A DNA stretch of 64,000 bases, taken from the NCBI RefSeq assembly GCF_000020125.1, contig NC_010676.1, positions 2,480,001 to 2,544,000 on the forward strand, in the 5' to 3' direction. The DNA comes from Paraburkholderia phytofirmans PsJN (lineage in GTDB: Bacteria > Pseudomonadota > Gammaproteobacteria > Burkholderiales > Burkholderiaceae). Positions 44,830 through 54,354 of this stretch are shown piece after piece; within the stretch, counting starts at the first letter, position 1, and every line of letters starts with the position of its first letter. A model generated the notes under the pieces. It saw only the letters and a program-made list of their open reading frames with translations. It made no database searches and was not told where the DNA came from. A program made the position numbers and the translations under genes.

Positions 44830-46194
44830 ATGACGCCAACCGGACTTCCGCGCTCGCCGACCATTCTCAAACGTATTGCGTCGAGTTTCGTCTTCAGGCT
44901 ATCGGGCGCGGTGACGAATTTCTCGTTCGTGATCTTCCTCGGGCGTTACCTCGGCGCGTCGCAGACGGGTCTCTACATGATTGGCCTAGGGTTTCTGTCG
45001 GTGCTGTCGACATTCTGCCGTCTCGGCCTCGAACAGATCGTCATTCGCGACGGCGGCCCGATGGTGCGTGATCGTCAGTGGGCACAGCTACGATCCTTGT
45101 ACCGCCAAACCATGCTTCTCGCCGCTGCTGCGAGTCTCGCCCTGACGCTTACGGTCATTCTTCTATCGACACCCCTTGCACTGTATGTTTTTCACAAGCA
45201 GGAACTTGCCTCTGTATTGGTGTGGTTCGCAGTAGCATTGTTACCCACTTCGATCGCGATGATGCACGTGCCGTTTCTGCAGATCATCGGCAAGCCGGAA
45301 AGAAGTATTGCCGTTTTCAGCGTCTGGGTGCCGCTCCTCTCGTTTCTTTCACTGTTCTGCATGCCGCCGTCGAGCGCGGTGACGGCGGCATATATCTTCG
45401 TCGGCGCATCGACCGTCAACCTTGCCATTGCGTACATTCCCTTCGGTAGATTCATGCGTAGCGCCGGTGGACTCCCCGGCCCAATCGGCCCGCTCTGGAA
45501 CGTCCGCTTGCTTCGACCGGCACTGCCGCTGCTGATCGGCAACACCTGCCAGATGGCGCTGCTCTGGATTGCGGTTTTCGCCGTGGGGATCCACTCTTCT
45601 CCCTCTGACGTAGGCGGATATTCGGTCGCACAACGCGTTGCGCTGACACTATCGGGATTTCTCGTCCCACCTATCGACGCGCTAGTCGGGCCCAGACTCT
45701 CGATGATGCGCGGCACTTCCAGCAAGCACGATATCGAGTGGATCGTTCAACGCGTGTCGGCTGCGCTGCTGATCCTCGTATCGGGTCTCTTCGTCGTATT
45801 GGTCGTGTCAGGTCACCAACTGTTGCGGCTGTTTGGCAATGACTTCGGGGCAGGTTACGGCCCACTCCTCTTCTTGAGCGCGGGACAACTCGCCGTGGTC
45901 GCAAGCGGTTCGATACGTCCTTTACTGGTCGTTCACGGACTCGAAAGAGTCATCCGCAATGCGATGGTGATTGCGACCCTGGCGTGCATAGCCCTTGCCG
46001 CGATTCTCGTGCCGACGCTTGGCGCAACCGGCGCGGCACTCGCTACCGCGCTTGCACTGGCAGGCGAAAAACTCGCGGAGGGACTTGTGGCATGGAAGGT
46101 TCTAGGTATCTGCGTCTACCCGTCGCTGTCGTTCTACCGGCGTGAGATCGCCACGCTCCTGAAGCACCACGCCAAACGCACACAAACGGAATAG
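44830..46194 (+). CDS. wzx: Polysaccharide flippase (Wzx type)
   Basis: A protein of about 454 residues with roughly 12-14 membrane helices (SSFVFRLSGAVTNFSFVIFLGRYLGASQTGLYMIGLG at the start is typical of the MATE/PST flippases). It moves the lipid-linked repeat unit across the inner membrane. I take the ATG at 44830, eight bases after the previous stop; an ATG at 44809 overlaps the previous gene and is also possible. Confidence 0.88.
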   Translation: MTPTGLPRSPTILKRIASSFVFRLSGAVTNFSFVIFLGRYLGASQTGLYMIGLGFLSVLSTFCRLGLEQIVIRDGGPMVRDRQWAQLRSLYRQTMLLAAAASLALTLTVILLSTPLALYVFHKQELASVLVWFAVALLPTSIAMMHVPFLQIIGKPERSIAVFSVWVPLLSFLSLFCMPPSSAVTAAYIFVGASTVNLAIAYIPFGRFMRSAGGLPGPIGPLWNVRLLRPALPLLIGNTCQMALLWIAVFAVGIHSSPSDVGGYSVAQRVALTLSGFLVPPIDALVGPRLSMMRGTSSKHDIEWIVQRVSAALLILVSGLFVVLVVSGHQLLRLFGNDFGAGYGPLLFLSAGQLAVVASGSIRPLLVVHGLERVIRNAMVIATLACIALAAILVPTLGATGAALATALALAGEKLAEGLVAWKVLGICVYPSLSFYRREIATLLKHHAKRTQTE

Positions 46195-46198
46195 CCAC

Positions 46199-46840
46199 GT
46201 GAACATAGGCATCTTCTTCAAGGTTCGAAATCGGCTCAGGACGTCACTTCAGGGGCTGATCTATCCGTTCTTCTTCGCACGGTTCGGGGCACGTTCCCGC
46301 ATTCTCAGGCCAATCCGGATCGACGGATCGGACAACATCGCGATTGGCACCGACGTATTCGTTAACAATTTCGCATGGATCGAGACGATTCGCGCGTTCT
46401 CCGTGCAACCCCGACTCGATATCCGGGACCGCGTTTACATCGGCAACAGCGCGCACATTATTGTCACCCACTCGATCGAGATCGGATGCGACGTACTGAT
46501 CGCCGATCGAGTCTATGTCGCCGACTATATTCACGGATACGAAGACATCCACACACCAGTCAAGACGCAAGACCTGATTCAGCGCCGCCCGGTCAACATC
46601 GGCGACGGCTCGTGGATCGGCGAGAACGTCGTGATACTCGGAGCAAGAATTGGCCGCCACTGCGTGATCGGCGCTAATGCCGTCGTCACAAGCGACATCC
46701 CCGATTTCTGCGTCGCCGTCGGCGCACCCGCTCGCGTGGTTCGACACTGGCATCCGGATCGTAAGCAATGGTTAAAGGGCGCACCTTCTGCCCGCGCCGC
46801 CTGTTCCGCTAGTGTCACGAACGAAATCAATCATGCTTAG
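46199..46840 (+). CDS. Hexapeptide-repeat O-acyltransferase
   Basis: A 213-residue left-handed beta-helix enzyme of the WcaF/Maa type. It shows hexapeptide-like turns (SDNIAIGTDVFVNNFAWIETI; RVYIGNSAHIIVTHSIEIGCDVLIADRVYVADY; GDGSWIGENVVILGARIGRHCVIGANAVVTSDIP), with catalytic-type His in the HGYED region. It likely adds acetyl groups to a sugar of the repeat unit. GTG start at 46199, five bases after the flippase stop. Confidence 0.85.
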   Translation: MNIGIFFKVRNRLRTSLQGLIYPFFFARFGARSRILRPIRIDGSDNIAIGTDVFVNNFAWIETIRAFSVQPRLDIRDRVYIGNSAHIIVTHSIEIGCDVLIADRVYVADYIHGYEDIHTPVKTQDLIQRRPVNIGDGSWIGENVVILGARIGRHCVIGANAVVTSDIPDFCVAVGAPARVVRHWHPDRKQWLKGAPSARAACSASVTNEINHA

Positions 46841-48014
46841 TTCCCTCTTCCGGCGCGAAATCCGCGCCTCGCTACTGCTGACCGCAATTCTGCTTGTCAG
46901 CGGCGGTTGGATCGTTGTGGTTCGAGTTGGTAATTCCGCAATGATCGCCGCAATCGTGGTGGTTCTATTTTGCAGCTTCCTGGTATCGGTACGCTTTCCT
47001 CGAGCAATCCGCGGTAGCTATGGGATTCTGGTTATCGCGATCCTCGTCGCCAGTTATGTGCAGGACTTTCAGATCGACGACAAGGAACTGTTCGTCATTT
47101 TGAAAGCGCTGATTGCGGGCGTCGCATGCATCTATTTCAAGCGCACACGTCGCGACTTTCGCGAGCTTTTTGTCGACGTGATGTATTACATGGCGATCAT
47201 CTCGCTAGTGCTTTATCCGCTCGCCTATGTGGCCCCCGGCATCGCACGCCATATCGACGACGAATACAGCACGGTCTTCGGCCTTCTCTATGTCCGCTCG
47301 ACCGATTTGCAGCGCTTCAATCACTACCGCAACCAGGGCATCTTCTGGGAAGCCGGTGTGTACGGCGTCATGCTGACGATGGCCTTCGCGTACAACTTCT
47401 TGAAGTACAAAAAGAGACCCAACTGGGTGTTTCTTCTGGCCGCTCTCTCGACTCAATCCATGGGAGCCCTATCGGTCTTGATGCCATTCGCGGCTTACTG
47501 CTACATGCATCAGCGCCAGCCGCGACTCGCGAATCTCGCGGCGATCATGTTGGGCGTCGTGGTGACTCTGGTACTGGCCGCCCCCGGCGCGATAGACGAC
47601 GCCTTCTCGACCCTGTTCGGCCGCTCGCTGCAAGGCGACTCGAGTATCACCGTGCGAATCAACGACATGACACTCGGCGCGCGCGCGGCAGCTGACAGCT
47701 TGCTGCTCGGCCGTCCGAGCGGCGACCTCGACGCTTACAACGCTCTGGCGCTGGACGAGTATGGCTACATCAAGGAGAACGACGCAGGTATATCAAATTC
47801 GATTACCGGCATGATCTACAAATACGGCGTGCCCGTCACCGTCATCTATTGCTGGGTTCTCTGGCTCCGGGTGCGTAGAGATTTCGGCGGTATGGCGCCA
47901 CTTGTCTTTGCCGTTTTCACAGGTCTGCTGATGATCGAACCACTCGGTCTGTCGATCTTCGTCTTCATGCTTCTCGCCTATCGAGACTATCCGTCAATCG
48001 CCGGCCGGCAATAG
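46833..48014 (+). CDS. wzy: O-antigen/exopolysaccharide polymerase (Wzy type)
   Basis: A membrane protein of about 393 residues with some 10-11 helices and two larger periplasmic loops, the common plan of Wzy polymerases. The segment FNHYRNQGIFWEAGVYGVMLTMAFAYNFL resembles the conserved R-x-GIFWEPG pattern of the family. It polymerises flipped repeat units. The ATG at 46833 overlaps the stop of the acyltransferase gene; an earlier ATG at 46812 is possible. Little primary sequence is conserved in this family, so the call also rests on context. Confidence 0.82.
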   Translation: MLSSLFRREIRASLLLTAILLVSGGWIVVVRVGNSAMIAAIVVVLFCSFLVSVRFPRAIRGSYGILVIAILVASYVQDFQIDDKELFVILKALIAGVACIYFKRTRRDFRELFVDVMYYMAIISLVLYPLAYVAPGIARHIDDEYSTVFGLLYVRSTDLQRFNHYRNQGIFWEAGVYGVMLTMAFAYNFLKYKKRPNWVFLLAALSTQSMGALSVLMPFAAYCYMHQRQPRLANLAAIMLGVVVTLVLAAPGAIDDAFSTLFGRSLQGDSSITVRINDMTLGARAAADSLLLGRPSGDLDAYNALALDEYGYIKENDAGISNSITGMIYKYGVPVTVIYCWVLWLRVRRDFGGMAPLVFAVFTGLLMIEPLGLSIFVFMLLAYRDYPSIAGRQ

Positions 48015-48163
48015 GATCGACGTGTGTCACAAACGCCCTGTGCAGCTCTTTTGTAGTGGGTTACCCGGATCTGCCAAAAGTATGTCGAATTAAGACAGTA
48101 GACGCACAACACATGGGTTGCTCAGTAGAGTCACATCGAACGAGGCATACAGGATAGAAGCAC

Positions 48164-49597
48164 ATGAGCATTTTCCCAGTTGTTCTATGTGGCGGCAGTG
48201 GAACTCGGTTGTGGCCGATGTCTCGTGGCGGTCAACCAAAGCAGTTCCTCACGCTCGCGGGCGAGCACTCGCTGTTGCAGACTACGCTGAGACGCGTCAA
48301 TGCTCTCGATAACACCAGGCCGCCGGTTCTGGTTTCAAATGCCGAATACCGCTTTCAGCTTGCCGATCAACTGAAGGAAATCGCTCTGGACGTCTCTGCG
48401 ATCATCCTAGAACCGGTTTCGAGAAACACCGCAGCGGCGATTGCAGCCGCGGCGCATTTCGCTATTCAGGATGATCCAAAAGCGCTGTTGCTCGTGCTGC
48501 CATCCGATCACGTCATTCAGAATGCTGACGCGTTTCACAATGCCGTCGAGACCGGCATTGCTCTGGCACGCGATGGACGGCTCGTCACATTCGGAGTGGT
48601 GCCGACTACACCGCATACCGGGTTCGGATACATCCGCAAGGGCGAATCGTTGGCGGACAAGGAGCACGAGGCATACAACGTTAGCGCTTTCGTCGAGAAG
48701 CCTGACGCCGCGCTCGCCGCCGAACTGCTGGCCAGTGGCGATTACTTGTGGAACAGCGGAATTTTTCTGTTTGGCGCAGGTGTCTACCTGGACGAACTGA
48801 AACGATACGAGCCAGACGTCGCCCGCTTCGCGGATCAAGCGTACAAAGATGCACATCCCGATCTGCAATTTCTCAGGCTCGGCAAAGACGCCTTCACCGA
48901 CTGCCCAAGCATCTCGGTGGACTACGCAGTTCTGGAGCGTACCGATCGCGCAGCAGTTATCTCTGTGGACGATCTCGGCTGGAGCGATATCGGATCGTGG
49001 TCCGCACTGCATGAGATTGCGCCGCACGACGAGCAGCGCAATGCCCTTATAGGCGACGTGCTGCAAGATTCCGTGTCGAATTCCTATATCCGCGCTGAAC
49101 ACCGCATGGTCGCGGCGATCGGCGTCAGCGACCTGATAATCGTCGAAACGGCAGACGCTGTGCTCGTCGCACATCGCGATCTCGCCAAGAACGTAAAGAC
49201 TATCGTCGACAGTCTCAATGCAACGGGACGGCGCGAGTCCGTTACGCATCGGCGCGTGACGCGCCCGTGGGGTTCGTATGAATCCATCGACCAGGGCGAG
49301 CGCTTCCAGGTCAAACGGATAGTTGTCAATCCCGGTGCCCAATTGAGTCTTCAACTGCACCATCACCGCGCCGAGCATTGGATCGTAGTCAGGGGCACAG
49401 CGTTAGTTACGAACGGCGAACGCGAGGACTTACTGACGGAAAACCAGTCTACGTATATTCCCGTTGGCGTATCGCACCGGCTGTTCAATCCGGGAAAGAT
49501 CCCACTTGAACTGATCGAAGTCCAATCCGGAGCGTATCTCGGCGAGGACGACATCGTTCGGCTTGAGGACCGATATGGCAGAACCGGCACTGCATAG
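48164..49597 (+). CDS. manC: Mannose-1-phosphate guanylyltransferase/mannose-6-phosphate isomerase
   Basis: A 477-residue two-domain enzyme. The N-terminal transferase has FPVVLCGGSGTRLWPMSRGGQPKQFL; the C-terminal cupin isomerase has RPWGSYESIDQGERFQVKRIVVNPGAQLSLQLHHHRAEHWIVVRGTA. It supplies GDP-mannose, so mannose or a derivative may be in the polymer. It has a 149-base upstream gap and may have its own promoter. No manB gene is seen in the window. Confidence 0.94.
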   Translation: MSIFPVVLCGGSGTRLWPMSRGGQPKQFLTLAGEHSLLQTTLRRVNALDNTRPPVLVSNAEYRFQLADQLKEIALDVSAIILEPVSRNTAAAIAAAAHFAIQDDPKALLLVLPSDHVIQNADAFHNAVETGIALARDGRLVTFGVVPTTPHTGFGYIRKGESLADKEHEAYNVSAFVEKPDAALAAELLASGDYLWNSGIFLFGAGVYLDELKRYEPDVARFADQAYKDAHPDLQFLRLGKDAFTDCPSISVDYAVLERTDRAAVISVDDLGWSDIGSWSALHEIAPHDEQRNALIGDVLQDSVSNSYIRAEHRMVAAIGVSDLIIVETADAVLVAHRDLAKNVKTIVDSLNATGRRESVTHRRVTRPWGSYESIDQGERFQVKRIVVNPGAQLSLQLHHHRAEHWIVVRGTALVTNGEREDLLTENQSTYIPVGVSHRLFNPGKIPLELIEVQSGAYLGEDDIVRLEDRYGRTGTA

Positions 49598-49794
49598 CGC
49601 TTAGCGCTGCTCGCGCACGCTTCCACGGAGGCGGCCCGGCGCATCCTATCGTGGCGATGCTGGGCATATCAAGCCGACAAAGACCGACTCAAGGTCAGTT
49701 CAGCAAGATTCTCACTTAGTTAGTTTTCCAAAGTCTCCGATTGAATTTTCAGTCGGAGCGCTTCGTCACGTCCTATCGACCTGAGGCCTGTTAA

Positions 49795-50574
49795 ATGACC
49801 ACCAAATGCACGATGTTCGGGATAGAGATAGACGCCATTTCAATGGACACGGCGGCAAAGACATTGGCGCGGTGGCTCGAATCGCCGCACGCAAGATGCC
49901 GTTACGTGGTCACGCCGAATGTGGACCATATCGTCAAACTTCGAAACTCTCTGGCATTCCAGGCCGCGTATGCAGGCGCGTCGATGGTACTCGCCGACGG
50001 TAAGCCGCTAGTACTCGCATCGCGGATGATGGGTCGCGCGTTGAAGGAAACCGTGCCGGGCAGCGACCTCGTACCGAGTCTCCTTCATCAGGCGCGGTCC
50101 ATGAATCAGCCCATGCGCGTGTTTCTGCTCGGTGCCGGCTCCGGCGTTGCTCAGCGTGCCGCGCGTATTATTGCGCAGCGCTGGCCGAACGTTCTGATAG
50201 CCGGTACATACTCCCCTCCTTTCGGATTCGAGACGTTGCCGTCCGAGTGCAATCGCATTCTCTACGAGATCGCAGCTGCTGAACCGGATCTGTTGATCGT
50301 TGGACTCGGCGCACCCAAACAGGAACTATGGGTACATGAGTACAGAGCTCGCATCCACGCAAAGGTGGCGATCTGTGCGGGTGCGACGATCGACTTCATT
50401 GCGGGCGAGAAGGCGCGCGCTCCAGTCTGGATGCGCAAGACCGGCCTCGAATGGCTGCACCGGATCGTCACGGAGCCCCGGCGTCTGCTGCGCCGCTACG
50501 CACACGACGCTTTGGTATTCCCGACTGTCCTTGTCAAGGAACTCGTCAGCAACGCAGTTGCACGCAATAAATGA
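49795..50574 (+). CDS. WecG/TagA/CpsF-family glycosyltransferase (GT26)
   Basis: A 259-residue enzyme with the family blocks YVVTPNVDHIVKLR, LADGKPLVLASR, RVFLLGAGSGVAQRAA and LLIVGLGAPKQELWVHEY, plus a C-terminal membrane-associating helix pair (RKTGLEWLHRIVTEPRRLLRRY). The family adds ManNAc, ManNAcA or glucose to the lipid-linked unit. It is the fourth transferase of the cluster. Donor unknown. Confidence 0.9.
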   Translation: MTTKCTMFGIEIDAISMDTAAKTLARWLESPHARCRYVVTPNVDHIVKLRNSLAFQAAYAGASMVLADGKPLVLASRMMGRALKETVPGSDLVPSLLHQARSMNQPMRVFLLGAGSGVAQRAARIIAQRWPNVLIAGTYSPPFGFETLPSECNRILYEIAAAEPDLLIVGLGAPKQELWVHEYRARIHAKVAICAGATIDFIAGEKARAPVWMRKTGLEWLHRIVTEPRRLLRRYAHDALVFPTVLVKELVSNAVARNK

Positions 50575-50595
50575 TCGACGAACGAGAGTCATACC

Positions 50596-52107
50596 GTGAC
50601 TAACAGAAGGCAGGCAATCAAGGGTGCCCTGGCAGGCACGATTCTCAGCGCGGCGGCGGCCGTCAATGGGCAAACGAAACCGGACGCGTCATCTGTAGAT
50701 ACGGGGTTGTCGAAAGACACGCCGTCGGGAACAGGCAACGCTCAATCAATCGCATTCAAGGCGGCAGCACCGACGAGTATCGTCCGGACGGTGGCCGAAG
50801 AGTTGAACGATGCCGATATCAATCCCAAGCGATTTGGTGCAAAGGGTGATGGCCGCTCGGATGACAGCGTCGCGATCCAGTCCGCGATCGACCTGCTCGA
50901 ATCACGTGGCGGCGGAGTAGTCCGCTTTCCTGCTGGGCGCTATCGCTGCAATATCGTCCTGAAGAACGGCGTGTCGCTGGTGTCGAGTAGCACGATGTTC
51001 GGTTATCTTCCGGGCCATATTTCTGGTGTAACTCTGGTACAGGCGGACCACGGCTTCGTGGTCGATACTCCGTCGACGCTCGTGCGCGGTATCGGCATCA
51101 GCGGCATCAATTTCGAAGGATGTGGCGCAAATTTAAATGGTGGCGGGGTGCGCTTTCAACTGGTCAAATGGGCCGCTATTCGACGTTGCACCGCCAACAA
51201 TTTCGCCGACCAGGGATTTCAGCACCTCGCAGGATTTGGCGTCGTCTTTGAAGATATTCTGACGACAAACGTTTTGCTCAATCGCCAGCGCGACCGGATT
51301 TCCGGGTGTATCGAAACGTTCGGCACCGACGATTTCCTCAACCGTATCGAAGCCAACCCTTCCCTGATCGCGGGTCGCGGCCTGGTGACGCCGGACCTTC
51401 TTCTGTGCGGGATTGTCGTTGGCGGGGCAAATAATTTCCTGTCGAATTGCATTGGCGAAGACGCCGAGCGTGGCATCTACATCGCACCGTTGCGAGGATC
51501 ACAGCACCGCATTTCGCAGTGCCGCGGCGACTCCAATATCGGCCACGGGTTCTATGTCGATGGCAGCGCGATATGGAGCACGTGCTTCGGCTATAACAAT
51601 AGTTCCGCCGGGGTCGGCACCTATAGCGGCTTCTACATGTCGTCGAAGTCGCGCTCGAACATACTGACCTCATGCCGCTCTGAGGGTCGAAAAGAGCGTC
51701 TTCAGAAGTATGGTTTCGAGGATTACGTCAGTGAATCCGACCCGGATGCGCGCAATCAATACTTTGCATGCGCGGGAAGCTTCAATCAGGCCGGGTTGTT
51801 CCTGGTCCAGAACCATGAAGGGTCGAGCGTAGCCGGTGCGCCGCTCACCATTAAGCCTCCGGCTGGGACGCGGATCGTCAACGTCACCGGCTCAGGTCTC
51901 GTGGTGCTGGATAACTACATGACGCCCACGGAAATCTCGTATTTTTCCGGCGCCGCCGATGGTCAAACGATTCGCGTACTGGGGAATCCGAATGTGACCA
52001 TCGTTCACGGATCGGGCATCGTGACGCGCTTATCTAAGGACGTTGTGCTGAAAGCGGACACAATCTACGCATTCACCCGATACGTCGACAAGTGGTACAT
52101 GAATTGA
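50596..52107 (+). CDS. Secreted right-handed beta-helix protein (pectate-lyase-3-like)
   Basis: A 503-residue protein with a twin-arginine signal (NRRQAIKGALAGTILSAAAAVNG) and the domain opening INPKRFGAKGDGRSDDSVAIQSAIDLLESRGGGVVRFPAGRYRCN that marks the Pectate_lyase_3 superfamily. The rest is rich in short beta-strand turns with Asn and Gly. Such proteins act as polysaccharide lyases, hydrolases or epimerases in the periplasm or outside. Its site at the end of the polymer operon suggests it cuts or modifies the same polymer. GTG start at 50596, 21 bases after the transferase gene. Confidence 0.8.
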   Translation: MTNRRQAIKGALAGTILSAAAAVNGQTKPDASSVDTGLSKDTPSGTGNAQSIAFKAAAPTSIVRTVAEELNDADINPKRFGAKGDGRSDDSVAIQSAIDLLESRGGGVVRFPAGRYRCNIVLKNGVSLVSSSTMFGYLPGHISGVTLVQADHGFVVDTPSTLVRGIGISGINFEGCGANLNGGGVRFQLVKWAAIRRCTANNFADQGFQHLAGFGVVFEDILTTNVLLNRQRDRISGCIETFGTDDFLNRIEANPSLIAGRGLVTPDLLLCGIVVGGANNFLSNCIGEDAERGIYIAPLRGSQHRISQCRGDSNIGHGFYVDGSAIWSTCFGYNNSSAGVGTYSGFYMSSKSRSNILTSCRSEGRKERLQKYGFEDYVSESDPDARNQYFACAGSFNQAGLFLVQNHEGSSVAGAPLTIKPPAGTRIVNVTGSGLVVLDNYMTPTEISYFSGAADGQTIRVLGNPNVTIVHGSGIVTRLSKDVVLKADTIYAFTRYVDKWYMN

Positions 52108-52208
52108 GTGGAAACAATAGAGGTCTGCGCGATGCCGGGTAAGCGGATCACTTGAATGACAATGTGCTTGGCGGGTGGTGTCTCGTCCTGAGCCCGCCTC
52201 GCACGGTG

Positions 52209-52394
52209 CTATTTCAGAATCGACAGCAGATCAACAACGCTTATATCCGGCAATTGCCTGGAAAGCATGTCCCAGAAGATGATGTCGTGCATTGCGCTCG
52301 CATCTTCGGCCGTAGTCCACTCACGCGCGCCGACTATGGAATCGGCAGTTTCGAAAGCGGCGCTAATGATTGTCTGAATATCTTCTATACGCAT
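52209..52394 (-). CDS. Small 61-residue protein, paralogue of the gene at 23476-23661
   Basis: A 61-residue protein (core DIQTIISAAFETADSIVGAREWTTAEDASAMHDIIFWDM) that shares 43 of 61 residues with the 23.5 kb copy. It too is followed on the opposite strand by a GlxA-type regulator. Sequence upstream of the start (CCGATAACG) is also alike. Function unknown. Confidence 0.7.
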   Translation of the reverse strand: MRIEDIQTIISAAFETADSIVGAREWTTAEDASAMHDIIFWDMLSRQLPDISVVDLLSILK

Positions 52395-52930
52395 GTATGC
52401 GTTATCGGCTACGTTCAGGACTTATTTAGCCCTGCGCGCTGAGAATATGGCAAACCGCCAAAAAGATTCTGCGTGGATCCGGTTAAGGCGGGCGAACTGC
52501 CGACAGCGACCCCATGATAGCGGGAGTTTCGACCGGAAATTACCCAGGAAAGCCCTACCTTGAAAAAGATCGAAACGAGTGACATCTCGTAAGGTTGAGC
52601 GGGAGTAATGAGCAGTGTCTTTCCGATTCTTTTCATAACACACTCTCGCACAAACCGTCTCCACGAAGACGCTATCCATTCCGTCTTATTTCTCGCCGAA
52701 TTTATCCCAAGAGCATAAATTCGCTCAATTCAGATTTTGGACACATTCGACGGCGGATTTTCTCCGCTAAACCGGAAATTTTTTCAGCCGGGTCGTGAAC
52801 GGCCAATGTGTTGGCCAAATCGGACATGTAATAATTACGTTAGAATTGGTTGTATAGCATCCAAAGATAAGAAAAAAACAGAGAGTCTAGGGAAGAGCTT
52901 CGAAGGCCAAAACATTCCGGGGAAAAGCAA
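52395..52930. other. Intergenic region upstream of AraC regulator C
   Basis: A 536-base non-coding stretch, AT-richer than the flanks, equivalent to the region before regulator A. It holds the CCAA-N4-TTGG element at 52803 and the leader CATTCCGGGGAA at 52913. I find no copy of the small RNA of 22.8 and 25.6 kb here. Confidence 0.55.
52803..52814. promoter_or_regulatory. CCAA-N4-TTGG element upstream of AraC regulator C
   Basis: CCAATGTGTTGG, identical to copy A, within the longer dyad GGCCAA-TGTG-TTGGCC. It ends 117 bases before the start at 52931. Confidence 0.55.
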
Positions 52931-53923
52931 ATGGAGCTGGTAAATACTCTGCCGCGCTGCTCGCGGCAAAGTGCCATGAGAACGCAGACGCGTGAGTTGA
53001 CTCGCGTCGACATAGCGTTGTTTAACGGGTTTGCGCTGCCAAAAGTGGCGGCAATCATCGAGATCTTCCAGAAAGCGAACGCATTCGGCGCATCGCAGCA
53101 ATTGCATCCGCGTTACGACGTCTCATTGCTGTCGGCTGCGGGCGGCCGTATTGCAAGCTCGTCTTCGGTATTCGTCTGGACGGAGAGTGTCGACTCGCAC
53201 CAGGTCACGGATGACAGACATCTGCTATTCATCGCAGGCGGCGCGGGCGTACCCCATGCCTGCCGCGACGAACGCCTGAGCAATTGGCTGCGCCGCAGGC
53301 ATCCATTCAGCGAGATCGTTCATCCGATCGCCGAGGGCAGACTGCTCCTGGAAGCAGCCAAGCTTCCCAGCCGCTACAGTGCCCTCCTATATGGCGACAG
53401 TGAAACGAGCGACTACTATCAAGTGCGCGCACTGAGCGAAGCTCCGACTGAGGTCGCCACAGCACTGCGTATCGTGGAAGAGGATATGGGATCGGAGGTG
53501 GCGCGTCATGTCGCTGAATCGGTTGCGCCTCAGCAGGATATGCCTTGGGACATGTCCGTCTCCCGCAGCGGAGCGCCCAAAGTCAGTGAAAAGATTATGG
53601 CGTCGGCGCGCTGGTTGGAGGAAAACGTCGACCGGCCTGTTTCTATCGACGCGGCCGCGAAGATTGCCGCGATGAGCGAGCGCAACTTCCTGCGCCGCTT
53701 CAAGAGCGAGATCGGCATGACCCCCTCCGACTATCTGCTTCGTGCTCGTCTTAACATGAGTTGCCGGATGCTCGTCGAGTCGCGCTTGCCTGTCGATAAG
53801 ATTGCACGGCGTTGCGGCATTGGCAGTGGCGGCCAGTTGGCCAAGCTGTTCAGGAAGTATCTCGCGACGACACCCACCGATTACCGCATGGGCAGGGAGG
53901 CGTCTCCGGCGGAGCAAGCCTGA
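52931..53923 (+). CDS. GlxA-type AraC-family transcriptional regulator (C)
   Basis: A 330-residue regulator, the nearest paralogue of regulator A. It has a DJ-1/PfpI-like N-terminal domain (VDIALFNGFALPKVAAIIEIFQKAN; LLSAAGGRIASSSSVFVWTE; LLFIAGGAGVPHACRDERL) and two AraC helix-turn-helix motifs (VSIDAAAKIAAMSERNFLRRFKSEIGMTPSDYLL; VDKIARRCGIGSGGQLAKLFRKYLATTPTDYR). A 74-base stretch over the first helix-turn-helix is almost identical in DNA to regulator A, although the rest has diverged at synonymous sites. Confidence 0.85.
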   Translation: MELVNTLPRCSRQSAMRTQTRELTRVDIALFNGFALPKVAAIIEIFQKANAFGASQQLHPRYDVSLLSAAGGRIASSSSVFVWTESVDSHQVTDDRHLLFIAGGAGVPHACRDERLSNWLRRRHPFSEIVHPIAEGRLLLEAAKLPSRYSALLYGDSETSDYYQVRALSEAPTEVATALRIVEEDMGSEVARHVAESVAPQQDMPWDMSVSRSGAPKVSEKIMASARWLEENVDRPVSIDAAAKIAAMSERNFLRRFKSEIGMTPSDYLLRARLNMSCRMLVESRLPVDKIARRCGIGSGGQLAKLFRKYLATTPTDYRMGREASPAEQA

Positions 53924-54354
53924 TCGACTGTCTCGGCTAAGGCCCTCCGACAGAGAAGACCGTGATTTTGTTTGCCGCCCGTTCTTCCTGAACCTTCCGC
54001 GAAAAAATTATTTTCAGCGGATTTCGCCAATGATATTCGTACGTAGCATCGTTACACGCTGATTGGGTAGCAACAGGCCCTCGCCGCTGTCATCGATGCT
54101 GTCGACGCGCGCCATGCGTTCCCCTTCGCGGTGCTCCCGCAAAGCCTGCGTGTATTCGTTTTAGCCAATAGCGGTGCCTGTTCCGCCATCTCGCATCAAT
54201 AGTTGGCTTTCGCCTTTATGGTTGCGCTCGTCCACCCTGAGTCGATCTGCCAGACGATACGCAAACACTGTCTGATCAGCTTCGCTTTGGGTCCGTCTCT
54301 TTAAGCAAGCAGGCTAATCTCTAACGTCGTTATCGCGAACACCCCGGACAACAC
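53924..54354. other. Intergenic region before galU
   Basis: About 430 bases with no clear gene. It contains an AT-rich patch near 53998-54020 and mixed GC-rich sequence after that. It must carry the galU promoter; I could not pick convincing -35 and -10 boxes. Confidence 0.45.

Noticed and set aside
52415..52679. Minus-strand frames of 78 and 85 residues upstream of regulator C
   Set aside because: No paralogue in the equivalent region at 24 kb and no ribosome-binding site; likely chance frames.
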